Of a stretch of DNA of 32,772 nt, positions 1 to 7,832 are shown one piece after another. The stretch is from Dolichospermum circinale AWQC310F (GTDB lineage Bacteria; Cyanobacteriota; Cyanobacteriia; Cyanobacteriales; Nostocaceae). How positions within the stretch are numbered: position 1 is the stretch's first letter; every line of letters starts with the position of its first letter. The stretch is from the NCBI RefSeq assembly GCF_000426925.1, contig NZ_KE384716.1, positions 114,850 through 147,621 on the forward strand, given 5' to 3'. The position numbers and the translations under genes are program-made. The notes below the pieces were generated by a model. The model saw nothing but the letters and a program-made list of their open reading frames with translations. It did not search any database and was not told the origin of the DNA.

Positions 1-672
1 GTCATATTTGATTTCTATCTATATCCCAGTCTAACGAAGTACAAAATTATCTGCGTTCATCTGCGTTCAATTATTACTGTTTGTATCTCAATTAAATGAG
101 AATGGCTATAATGTTTAATTAATATGAAAATTTTTATATTCTTATCAAAGGTACAAGGTTGTCTAAATATATAAATTATGTATATTGTAGTTTTAAAAAT
201 ATATTTCTCGATTATTGTAAATTATAATATACAATTTATCCAATCAAATAGGAGATTATTCATAATTCTCTGTTTTTTGTTGCTTTATTAATTTGATACT
301 TTCTTTAATTTTAGTATTTAAATACAATCAAATATAAATAATTACTATTAAATAATGAATATTATCTAATATGATTGTATTGCAATCTTATGTAATTGTA
401 TTGCGATCTTATATGATTGTTAGGTAAACTTGTACTTTAGTTATAGATAACAATAAAACAATTGTCAAAACAGTTAGGATATAAATTAACAATAAAACTT
501 CTTTTATAAGAAAATTTTTCTCATGGCTTGTAACTTTTAATTCCTAACTGCTAAGTTATAACTCCTGATTGAGTGACTTTTTTTGTATTAATTTGAAATT
601 GAGAATTTAAGAAAAGCGACTTGCTTTGCAATACAAACCGCCTGACTTGCTAGTAAATAGGTAATATTGACA
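1..672. other. AT-rich intergenic region without a recognisable gene
   Basis: No convincing reading frame is present on either strand. The stretch is very AT-rich, with a direct 10-bp doublet (ATCTGCGTTC twice, around 50-69) and a 21-bp tandem repeat at 371-421, listed separately. Near 612-655 the octamer GACTTGCT occurs twice. The gene to the right is transcribed leftward and ends at 673, so this is its 3' flank and possibly the promoter region of a gene beyond the left edge. Confidence 0.6.
371..421. repeat. 21-bp direct tandem repeat, about 2.4 copies
   Basis: Unit 1 (371-391) and unit 2 (392-412) differ at only three positions; a partial third unit begins at 413 with ATGATTGTT. The core ATTGTATTGCRATCTTAT is shared by both full units. 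A 21-bp period is two helical turns, which suits either a regulator site or simple slippage. No gene start in the window lies next to it. Confidence 0.7.
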
Positions 673-3210
673 TTAATTCTCTTTCTGTTCTTGAAAAAAC
701 TTTTGGTAAATAGTTTTAGTATTTTCTTCATTAGCAGAAGTAGCAGTCATTTGATAATCAACCAAATTATCCACAAAAGGAAGAGATACCTTAAAAGTAC
801 CATCAGCATTGAGTTTGACATTTTGACCATCAATAGTGACAATTGCATCTTGTTTAGTTGCACCATAAATCACTAATTCGGTATCAACGACAAACCAGAA
901 ATCTGTACTAGGACCACTGAAGACATGAACCGTACCAGAACGAGCTAGACATAACCACTGATGATCATTAATTAAATAACCAATTTCTGTCATGTAATCA
1001 CGTTCACCTTTAGGAATAGGTATATAACAATCATGAATTGCGGTTTCACATTCATATTGTTGCACCAATTCAGGAAGTTGATAACTAAGGTCAAGATTAG
1101 TAACATCATAGAGACGTACAGCTAAAGTCATAAATCCTTGATTCTGTAATCTCTTTTGATGATTTATGTTTTGTTTGAGCTTATCACTATCAGAAATATA
1201 CCAAGATACATAAGCCCATTTGGGAGTGCGGGGTGTGAAGATAATTCTGGTATTTTCATTAGCATTGATTTGGTTTATAGTAGTCCAAGCTGCTATTTCT
1301 GCGTCTAACTCCATTGCGATGTTTTCATCTGTGGTTGTAGAAGGGGATGGAGTCGGTAATATCTCTTCTGCTATTTGAGGTATATTGAGTTCAATGTCAT
1401 TGGTAATTGAATTTAAAGCCTCTTCCAAATTTGATGGTAAATCAGAGACCAACTTTTGAGTTGGTGATGATTGGTGATTTGATGGAAAGGATATACCGAG
1501 TAATTCTGATAAAGAGATATATTTATCTTCTTTAATTGGAGCTTGAATTGGAGCAGGAGGTCTATTGAGTAATTCTGACAAAGACATGGTCTTTTGATCA
1601 GATGATGTTGATGTTAGTGGTTCGGGTGTTTCTAGTAGAGAATTGGTAAATTCATCTATAGGTATGTCCGATTCAATTAGATCGTGATGAATACTTGGGA
1701 TTGGTGGATAATGATTATTGACGACAATCACAGGAGCTTCTGTATCCCACATTGTGCGATTATAGTCTAAATCAAGTTCATTAATTTCCTTGATCTGATC
1801 CTTTGGGGAAATTGTCTGGGTGAGAGCTAGATTATTTGCTGCTGTTGCTTGTGGAAAGATGTCTTCTGGAGAGTGATTACCGTTGAGTCCATTATTATTG
1901 TTAGTTGTAGTTGGTGGGATAGCTGCGTCTAGGGTTTCCTTGGTTGCTTCTTGAAAGAGGTAGTTATCCTCTGAATCTTCTGAATCTAATATATTTGAAT
2001 TTGATTCAGTTGTTGCATTTAGCGATCGCTTTTTTCTTCCCCATAACAAAGGTAGACAACTAATTAAACCAACAATCAAAAATAAGGGTAATAGCAGCAA
2101 AAACCCCAGATTTTTGGTGAGCATTGAAGGGTTAGTAAAGGGATTTACCAACTTTATTTGATTTCCAACTTCTATAGGTTGCTCTGTAGCGGGGTTTGTG
2201 GGAATAGGTGATAAAGATGGATTTTGATCAATTGTAGAAGTTGCTGTTGGGGTTGCTGTTGAGATTTCTGTCGAGGTTAGGGTAGGAGTGGTAACAGTTT
2301 GTAATTGACTCGACATAATAGCAAGTGCTTCTGCTTGTCTAGCAGCTTTTATAGATTCCTGTCCGGGTTTAGCTAAAATAAATCCAAGAAAATCCTTAAC
2401 TTTTGGACTGGGATTTTGTTGATAAACGTAGACAAAAGGCTGGGAAAAAGGATATTCTACATTGTCTGGTGAGAAGTCCTGTATTTTCAAGACTCGCACC
2501 GCAGGCAATTTAGAAACCTGATTTGCTAAAACATAGCTAATGCCATCATGACCTAATTCTTTAATGATATTGGCTGTATTATCGTCTAGCATTTGTACAG
2601 CATTTGCGTTAGCAAATTGGCCGGATTTAAATGCTGGATATTCGCTCAAGGAAGCACGAGTATCACTATGGTCGGGATGATCTATCAATCTAATTTTACC
2701 TTGAGCATTCCCCACTTGTGACCAGTCTGTAATTTCCCCTCGGAAAATTTTCGCCAACTGTTCAGTAGTTAAGCCACCTTGAAAGGGGTTATGGTTACTA
2801 ACAATGATAGCGATTTTTTCCCGACGCACCAGTATTTGTTCTAAACCTTGTGCTTTTTCTTCTGGGGTGAGTTCACGACCCAGGGCTGCGAGATCAACTT
2901 TACCATCTAAAATCGCTTTTAAGGCTTCTTCATTGCCATTGATAGCAACTTCTACCTGAGTTCCCGAAAACTGTTTTTCAAAGTTTTCTTTTAAGGTTTG
3001 GTTAAGGGTGAGAAAGTTAGCCGAACCGTCAATTTTAACTATTGTGCCATTTTCTACCGTTTGCGGCAGGGAAAAGGCCGGAGTATGAGTCTGAGATTCT
3101 GCTTGGACCTGTGCGGAAATTAAGAAACTTGCTACCATGGGGCTGGTAGTCATGGACATTAATAAAGCCAGATTGATAATTAGACTATCTTTTTTTTGTT
3201 GTTGCCACAT
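673..3210 (-). CDS. Membrane-anchored periplasmic phosphate-binding-like protein with C-terminal DUF4912 domain
   Basis: An 845-residue protein. Residues 1-37 form a signal peptide ending in a hydrophobic core and AQA. Residues 54-299 resemble a PstS-type substrate-binding domain: a GNEEALKAILDGKVDLAALGR stretch, LAKIFRGEITDWSQV, and a SDTR motif where PstS has SGTR. A Ser/Thr/Pro-rich linker (300-360) leads to one membrane helix (367-390) followed by GRKKRS, which by the positive-inside rule puts the rest in the cytoplasm. A long acidic linker with two copies of a SLSELL motif precedes a C-terminal DUF4912-type domain at about 690-790 (TPRTPKWAYVSWYIS). The expected role is sensing or scavenging of phosphate or a similar oxyanion at the plasma membrane, but no transporter subunits are adjacent. 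The ligand and the DUF4912 function are unknown; the architecture is read from the sequence, the family name from memory. Confidence 0.8.
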   Translation of the reverse strand: MWQQQKKDSLIINLALLMSMTTSPMVASFLISAQVQAESQTHTPAFSLPQTVENGTIVKIDGSANFLTLNQTLKENFEKQFSGTQVEVAINGNEEALKAILDGKVDLAALGRELTPEEKAQGLEQILVRREKIAIIVSNHNPFQGGLTTEQLAKIFRGEITDWSQVGNAQGKIRLIDHPDHSDTRASLSEYPAFKSGQFANANAVQMLDDNTANIIKELGHDGISYVLANQVSKLPAVRVLKIQDFSPDNVEYPFSQPFVYVYQQNPSPKVKDFLGFILAKPGQESIKAARQAEALAIMSSQLQTVTTPTLTSTEISTATPTATSTIDQNPSLSPIPTNPATEQPIEVGNQIKLVNPFTNPSMLTKNLGFLLLLPLFLIVGLISCLPLLWGRKKRSLNATTESNSNILDSEDSEDNYLFQEATKETLDAAIPPTTTNNNNGLNGNHSPEDIFPQATAANNLALTQTISPKDQIKEINELDLDYNRTMWDTEAPVIVVNNHYPPIPSIHHDLIESDIPIDEFTNSLLETPEPLTSTSSDQKTMSLSELLNRPPAPIQAPIKEDKYISLSELLGISFPSNHQSSPTQKLVSDLPSNLEEALNSITNDIELNIPQIAEEILPTPSPSTTTDENIAMELDAEIAAWTTINQINANENTRIIFTPRTPKWAYVSWYISDSDKLKQNINHQKRLQNQGFMTLAVRLYDVTNLDLSYQLPELVQQYECETAIHDCYIPIPKGERDYMTEIGYLINDHQWLCLARSGTVHVFSGPSTDFWFVVDTELVIYGATKQDAIVTIDGQNVKLNADGTFKVSLPFVDNLVDYQMTATSANEENTKTIYQKFFQEQKEN

Positions 3211-3266
3211 ACATCCCTAATTAAGCTAAAATAGACGGAGTACTCGCCAATACTCAAAATAGTTGT

Positions 3267-3294
3267 TTGATTGAGCAGACGGGTTAATTATACA
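3267..3294 (+). promoter_or_regulatory. Sigma-70-type promoter of candidate small transcript
   Basis: A -35 box TTGATT (3267-3272) and a -10 box TATACA (3289-3294) are separated by 16 bp. The predicted start is near 3301. No larger plus-strand gene follows; the next plus-strand feature is a hairpin terminator at 3415. Confidence 0.5.
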
Positions 3295-3328
3295 ACTTGA
3301 GTCATTTTTATCTGTAATAACACAAGTG

Positions 3329-3403
3329 ATGAAAATAAAAAAGGGGTGGGGAGTTGGCTTCTGCTCAACAAGCCAAGTAAAAACAGAATGGAAAAAACTT
3401 TGA
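3329..3403 (+). CDS. Possible 24-residue basic small protein inside the candidate transcript
   Basis: ATG at 3329, TGA at 3401-3403, 28 nt after the predicted transcript start and 11 nt before the terminator hairpin. The peptide begins MKIKKGWGVGFC and ends TEWKKL; it is lysine- and tryptophan-rich with one Cys. There is no clear Shine-Dalgarno sequence (only a weak AAG upstream) and no family that I recognise. The start and stop fit neatly between promoter and terminator, but a 24-codon frame can occur by chance. Confidence 0.2.
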   Translation: MKIKKGWGVGFCSTSQVKTEWKKL

Positions 3404-3414
3404 TTATGGGAGAG

Positions 3415-3446
3415 GCCTGAAAACCTAACCAGGTTTTCAGGCTTTT
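3415..3446 (+). terminator. Rho-independent terminator, 12-bp perfect stem
   Basis: Arms GCCTGAAAACCT (3415-3426) and AGGTTTTCAGGC (3431-3442) pair perfectly around the loop AACC, followed by TTTT on the plus strand. On the minus strand the hairpin is followed by CTCTCCC, not a T tract, so it points to plus-strand transcription. Confidence 0.75.
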
Positions 3447-3509
3447 GTGGTTAATAAAAATAGTTTTCAAGTCACCCCTTAGACGTAAAAGAAAATTTAA
3501 GAGATCAAA

Positions 3510-3566
3510 CTTTGCGCCTTTACGCGAAACAAAAACCGTGGTTTATTTACCAGTAAAATCGCTGTA
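3510..3566 (-). repeat. 57-bp dispersed repeat, copy A (minus orientation)
   Basis: Read on the minus strand it begins TACAGCGATTTT and continues through AACCACGGTTTTTG to GGCGCAAAG. The same 57-bp element, with scattered substitutions and compensating 1-bp indels, occurs at 20044-20100 on the plus strand. Both copies are intergenic. Confidence 0.75.
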
Positions 3567-3586
3567 AGTAACCAGCAAGGTCATAT

Positions 3587-4597
3587 CTACTTTAACATCT
3601 CAGTTAACAAAGATGCTGGATGTTGACTATGAGGCCACGCAAAAGCATGGCGAAAGGCTGCATTTTGACAAGCTTGTAACTGTTGAAAATTAATAATGTC
3701 GTAAGTCAAAAGATTTTCATATTCAAAGGGTAGACGCATATTATGCAATCCGGCATTATCCGTACAAATGGCGATATCAACTGCTGCTGCAAAACATCGG
3801 TCAAAGACTAATTTTAGCTGACGAATATCCTGCAAAGTGCCTGTTTTTAAATAAGTTGTCGGACAAACTTCTAAACATTGTCCTCTTTTAGCAATCTCTG
3901 GAAGTAATTCAGGATACAAAATAGGTATTTGAATACCATGACCAATTCGCATTAAATAGGGTAGCAATTCTGGATAACAACCATCTTGAGTTTCATAAAG
4001 ATGCCCTGTGGTGTTAATATTTAATGAATGGGCATAATTATATAAATGTATCCATTCTGCCATCCTTTCAGCATAATAGCGATCGCCTCCTGCCACGTCT
4101 ATGCCGCAAACATATTCCCTATTTCGCGCTGCTAAATCAATAATGGCCTGATTTACCTCGAAAGGTAAACGGGAGTGCATACAGAGGATTTGACGGGTAA
4201 TAATGGGATATTCGGGGATATGACTAGATTTACCGACAATATCCACAATTTCCGCCATTTTATCAATTCTCTGATTTTGACTCAAATGTTCAGGAGTTCG
4301 TAAATAGGGGGTATAACGTAATTCCAAATAAGCCAAATTCTCAAAAATATAAGCACCGCGTAATAAGCGGTAAATAAAGTAGGGTAAGGTTTCCACCGTT
4401 TGGACACTTTCTACCAAGGTATGTAGTTCTAGATACTCATCCAAGGTATTACGGGGACGGGTGTAAAAATCTTCAAATTCTGCATATTCAGCAAAGGGAG
4501 AAATTAACTCAGTATTGTGACGCTGAAAATATCGCCAGAGGACACGAGGTACAACTGAACCACCTAGATGCCGATGCAATTCTGCGTATAAAGCCAT
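3587..4597 (-). CDS. Adenosine deaminase-like metal-dependent hydrolase
   Basis: Amidohydrolase-superfamily protein of the adenosine/AMP deaminase group, expected to bind one zinc in the cytoplasm. Counting from the start chosen here, it shows HRH (H8, H10) for metal binding, GIDVAGG (165-171), GHLYE with zinc His199 and catalytic-type Glu202, RIGHG (His220), EVCPTT (from 243) and ICTDN with zinc-ligand-type Asp280. In true adenosine deaminases the last motif is TDD; here the second Asp, which contacts the purine, is Asn281, so the substrate may not be adenosine. An in-frame ATG 66 bp upstream (4663) would add 22 residues, but MALYAELHRHLGG matches the usual N-terminus better. It lies closely downstream of the A-T-TE synthetase gene on the same strand, so the two may be co-transcribed. 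Confidence 0.8.
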   Translation of the reverse strand: MALYAELHRHLGGSVVPRVLWRYFQRHNTELISPFAEYAEFEDFYTRPRNTLDEYLELHTLVESVQTVETLPYFIYRLLRGAYIFENLAYLELRYTPYLRTPEHLSQNQRIDKMAEIVDIVGKSSHIPEYPIITRQILCMHSRLPFEVNQAIIDLAARNREYVCGIDVAGGDRYYAERMAEWIHLYNYAHSLNINTTGHLYETQDGCYPELLPYLMRIGHGIQIPILYPELLPEIAKRGQCLEVCPTTYLKTGTLQDIRQLKLVFDRCFAAAVDIAICTDNAGLHNMRLPFEYENLLTYDIINFQQLQACQNAAFRHAFAWPHSQHPASLLTEMLK

Positions 4598-4681
4598 AGT
4601 GGTATTTTGCTGTAAAAACTTAATTAATTGTAACAAAAACCTAGACAATATTTTTCTTGTCATCCAATATTGAGTAAAATT

Positions 4682-7420
4682 CTACTCTAGATTCTGGGTT
4701 TTCTGCAAACAGATTTTCATTTGTTTGGCCAGTACCCTGACATTAGGTTCATCAAGAAGGGAAAGATGAGAACCGGGAATATACTTAATATCTAAATCAC
4801 CAATTATTATTTCACCCCAACCAAATTTTGCGTCATATTCTATACCCACAGCGTCCGTTCGATTTTCATCTTTTGTGCGAAAGAGAGTCACTTTCCCTGA
4901 ATAAGGTTGAAAAATATATGTATTCATAGCTTGGGTATAAATATCATGGCTGTGTAAATGTTTATTGATTTCAGGTGTCCAGGGATTAAATAACTGTGTA
5001 ATAAACCGTAAGTGATTTTGAAAAATTTGTTTTATATAAAACTTAGCGTGTTGGTAGAAACTTTTAGCCTTGTGGGAAATATACTTAAATCTGCGTTGTC
5101 CGATATAAGTGAGATGTAAATAAATTCGTTTTAGGAATGATAACCGTCGCTTATAACCGGGACGACAGGTATCCAACATAGCTAAAAATGCAACTTTTTG
5201 ACCTTGACGGTGGAGTTGTTGAGCTATTTCATAAGCAATAATACCTCCAAAAGAATATCCTCCCAAAAAGTAAGGTCCTTGAGGTTGAAGAGTTTGAATT
5301 TCTTGAAGATATTGGGAGGCCATGCTTTCAACCTGAACTATAGGAAACTGTTTCCCATTTGCTTTTTGTAATTGCAGTCCATACAAGGGTTGTTCTAATC
5401 CTAAATGTCTTGCTAAATTACGATAACACAACACTTCTCCCCCTAAAGGATGAATCATAAATAGGGGTGGTTTTGTTCCGTGGGGTTGAATTTCCACTAA
5501 AGATGAATAATTGGCTTTGGGAGTGTTTTCTAAAACTTTTTCGTTCTGAATAATTTGGGCTATTGCTGCTATTGTAGCTGACGGAAACAAAGCCGCTAGA
5601 GGCAATTTTTTAGCAAATTTATGTTCTATATCAGCAAATAATCGCACTGCTAATAAGGAATTTCCTCCCAATTCAAAAAAATCATCTTGAACACCAATGG
5701 GTTGAACACCTAATAAATCTTCCCAAACTTTGATTAACTGACTTTCTACATCATTTTGGGGATTAACAAATTTTTGAGTCCCTTCAGGTTTAATTAAATT
5801 AAATGCTGCTAGTCCCTTTCTATCTAGTTTACCATTGGGTGTTAATGGCAAAGTATCTAAAAAAATAAAGGCACTAGGAAGCATATATTCAGGTAGTTTA
5901 TTTTGTAAATGTTGTCGGATTTCTTTAGTAGTAGGTGCTGGTTGTTTTTTCGCAACAATATAGGCTATGAGACGTTTATTTTCTGGGATATCTTCCGTAG
6001 CTACGACGACAGCTTCTTGAAGATGAGGAATTTTGAGCAATTCCATTTCAATTTCTGCAATTTCAATACGGAAACCTCTAATTTTTACCTGAAAATCTTT
6101 TCTACCTTTATGAACTAAACAACCATCAGATTGAATACAGCCTAAATCACCGGTGCGGTAAATTCTTTTTTTACTATTTTGAATATCTGGTAAAAAGACG
6201 GTTTGAGTTAATTCTGGTTTTTGCCAATAACCAAGCGCTAAATATTCACTTTTTAGAGCAATTTCTCCAATATTACCATTTTTAACTTCTAGGCCATTTT
6301 TATCTAATATGACAACTTCTATATCTTGAACTGGGTAGCCCATAGGTATGGTACTATTAGCAATTTTCGTGTTTTTATCAACTATGAAATTACGAAAAGT
6401 TCCTGCTTCTGTTGCACCTAAACTTGCATATAAAATGCAATTTGCAGAAAAATACTTTTTGTATTTTTCTACATCTCTAATTAAGGTAGCTTCACCACCT
6501 AATTTAACTAGACGAATTTTAGGAAATTGTTCCGTGTCTGTGAGGATATCTACAAAATGTCTAAATAAGGTTGTAAAGGAATGATAAATAGTAATTTCTG
6601 ATGTAATTAGCCATTTTACTAAATTAGTTAATCCCTCTTCTTTAACGTTAAAGGGATAGAGACTAGCACCATTAAGTAAAGTGTAGAAAATACATAATAT
6701 TCCTCCCAATGCACTACAGGAATAGAGGAAAATTACACGATCTTGATGGCTAATTAATAAGGTTTTTGTATCATTCATACAGTAATGCAAAGAATTTCTA
6801 TGACTATGCACTACCCCTTTAGGTTTACCAGTTGAACCACTAGTGTAAATTATATAAGCTAGTGTTTCTGGTGATATTTTAATCAGAGGATTTTTCTCGG
6901 AATTATTGCTATGAATATTGTCTTTAATATTATCTATATTAAATAGTTGACAATTATTGGCTAATTTCCTGGCTAAATCCAAGTTCAAATTATTAGTAAT
7001 AAATGCAACGGCTTGGGAATCTTCAATAATATAAGTAAGTCTATCAATGGGAAATGTGGGATCTAAAGGAACAAAGATTTTACCTGTTTTTAAAACTCCC
7101 AGAATACTTGTCATGAAGTCTGCACCTTTTTCTAGCAATAAGACAATTACTTCTGGTTGTTCTCCTCTTTGAGAGAGAATTGTATTTGCTAACCGATTAG
7201 CATTTTCATTTAATTGTGTATAGGTTAGGGTTTGATTATTAGTTTTGATAGCAATAGCATGAGGATATTTATTAACTTGTTGTTCAAATCGTTGAGGAAT
7301 AGATTGCTCAATCTCTGACTTAGGAAAATCTATAAAACCTTCCGGTTTTGCAATTAAACGATTACAAACAAACTTTTGCTGAAAAATTGCACTAGGAATT
7401 GTCTGATAAATATTAGTCAT
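4682..7420 (-). CDS. Stand-alone NRPS-like synthetase: adenylation, carrier and thioesterase domains
   Basis: A single-module enzyme that should activate a carboxylic acid with ATP, load it on a phosphopantetheine arm and release it with its own thioesterase. Visible motifs in order: YIIYTSGSTGKPKG (A3), ATEAGT (A5), YRTGDLG (A7), GRKDFQVKIRGFRIE (A8), LTPNGKLDRK (A10, with the catalytic Lys), then carrier DDFFELGGNSL, then thioesterase GGYSFGG with downstream LDT and GSHLSLLDEP for the acid and His. There is no condensation domain. The A4 segment reads SALGGILCIF, so the Asp that binds the amino group of amino acids is missing, which points to a keto, hydroxy or aryl acid. ATG at 7420 has an AGGA upstream; an in-frame ATG at 7486 would add 22 residues. 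The deaminase-like gene follows. Confidence 0.85.
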   Translation of the reverse strand: MTNIYQTIPSAIFQQKFVCNRLIAKPEGFIDFPKSEIEQSIPQRFEQQVNKYPHAIAIKTNNQTLTYTQLNENANRLANTILSQRGEQPEVIVLLLEKGADFMTSILGVLKTGKIFVPLDPTFPIDRLTYIIEDSQAVAFITNNLNLDLARKLANNCQLFNIDNIKDNIHSNNSEKNPLIKISPETLAYIIYTSGSTGKPKGVVHSHRNSLHYCMNDTKTLLISHQDRVIFLYSCSALGGILCIFYTLLNGASLYPFNVKEEGLTNLVKWLITSEITIYHSFTTLFRHFVDILTDTEQFPKIRLVKLGGEATLIRDVEKYKKYFSANCILYASLGATEAGTFRNFIVDKNTKIANSTIPMGYPVQDIEVVILDKNGLEVKNGNIGEIALKSEYLALGYWQKPELTQTVFLPDIQNSKKRIYRTGDLGCIQSDGCLVHKGRKDFQVKIRGFRIEIAEIEMELLKIPHLQEAVVVATEDIPENKRLIAYIVAKKQPAPTTKEIRQHLQNKLPEYMLPSAFIFLDTLPLTPNGKLDRKGLAAFNLIKPEGTQKFVNPQNDVESQLIKVWEDLLGVQPIGVQDDFFELGGNSLLAVRLFADIEHKFAKKLPLAALFPSATIAAIAQIIQNEKVLENTPKANYSSLVEIQPHGTKPPLFMIHPLGGEVLCYRNLARHLGLEQPLYGLQLQKANGKQFPIVQVESMASQYLQEIQTLQPQGPYFLGGYSFGGIIAYEIAQQLHRQGQKVAFLAMLDTCRPGYKRRLSFLKRIYLHLTYIGQRRFKYISHKAKSFYQHAKFYIKQIFQNHLRFITQLFNPWTPEINKHLHSHDIYTQAMNTYIFQPYSGKVTLFRTKDENRTDAVGIEYDAKFGWGEIIIGDLDIKYIPGSHLSLLDEPNVRVLAKQMKICLQKTQNLE

Positions 7421-7527
7421 TGGTATATATCCTACTCGATTTATGGTAAAGTTCTGGCTTTTTAAGCTGATATTAGATTCAACCATTGAAGATATTAAAT
7501 CTAAAACCTATCATGGTATTAATGGAA

Positions 7528-7583
7528 ATTTTAGATAAGCATAAAACCAATTTTTATCTAATCTTTATCTAACTTTATCTAAA
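7528..7583. promoter_or_regulatory. Phased 11-bp direct repeats, candidate operator for the synthetase gene
   Basis: Three contiguous 11-bp units at 7551-7561, 7562-7572 and 7573-7583 all contain TTTATCTAA. An inverted unit, ATTTTAGATAA, sits at about 7528-7538, and another direct unit ATCTTTATCTA is at 7741-7751. Tandem sites with an 11-bp step are typical of OmpR/PhoB-type response regulators, but this core is not the cyanobacterial Pho box or the RpaB HLR1 core that I know. Position fits control of the leftward synthetase gene. Confidence 0.45.
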
Positions 7584-7790
7584 ATTGGTAATTCTAAATT
7601 CCCAATAGATTGATTTATGGATGACGATTTATATCCTTTTCGGTTATCTTACTTCCTTTAAATCAAAATGTGGATTTATAAAAATAAATGGTACGAGCAA
7701 TTATGATAAACCGCTATACCTAATGACCAGGTTTCATCAAATCTTTATCTATGCTGTAAATAAATTAACTAAATTGATATAAAAATATAG

Positions 7791-7819
7791 ATTCCCGATT
7801 TCTTGAATAAATCGAGAAT
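7791..7819 (-). terminator. Terminator of the TPR gene; member of a dispersed palindrome family
   Basis: On the minus strand ATTCTCGATTT and AAATCGGGAAT pair over 11 positions (one wobble) around a 7-nt loop, followed by CTATATTTTTA. It lies 14 bp after the TPR stop codon. A closely related hairpin occurs at 9150-9182. Confidence 0.65.
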
Positions 7820-7832
7820 ATTGAATTAATTA

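Larger units (their letters stand above)
3301..3446 (+). ncRNA. Candidate small RNA or small-protein mRNA of about 146 nt
   Basis: The predicted transcript starts after the promoter at 3267-3294 and ends at a 12-bp perfect hairpin followed by TTTT. Internally it can form a second hairpin, TTGGCTT pairing with AAGCCAA around 3354-3376. It encloses a 24-codon ORF (3329-3403). It does not carry the ACUCCUCACAC core of Yfr1 or the GGAAACA motifs of Yfr2, and I could not match it to 6S RNA, SRP RNA or tmRNA. The evidence is the promoter-terminator pair alone, so the RNA is inferred. Confidence 0.45.
3211..3586. other. Intergenic region holding a small plus-strand transcription unit and a dispersed repeat
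   Basis: This 376-bp gap separates two leftward genes. It contains a plus-strand promoter, a 24-codon ORF and a perfect terminator (3267-3446), plus a minus-oriented copy of a 57-bp repeat (3510-3566) also found near 20.1 kb. A 60-codon minus-strand frame across 3288-3470 has no homology I recognise and runs through the terminator palindrome, so it is not called. Confidence 0.6.
7421..7832. other. Upstream region of the A-T-TE synthetase
   Basis: AT-rich and free of convincing ORFs apart from the alternative synthetase N-terminus up to 7486. It contains a cluster of phased TTTATCTAA repeats (7528-7583), one more copy at 7741-7751, and the hairpin that ends the TPR gene (7791-7819). Confidence 0.6.

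Noticed and set aside
3288-3470. Minus-strand 60-codon frame between the PBP and deaminase genes
   Set aside because: It runs through the terminator palindrome and opposes the promoter-terminator pair, has no ribosome-binding site and no recognisable family.
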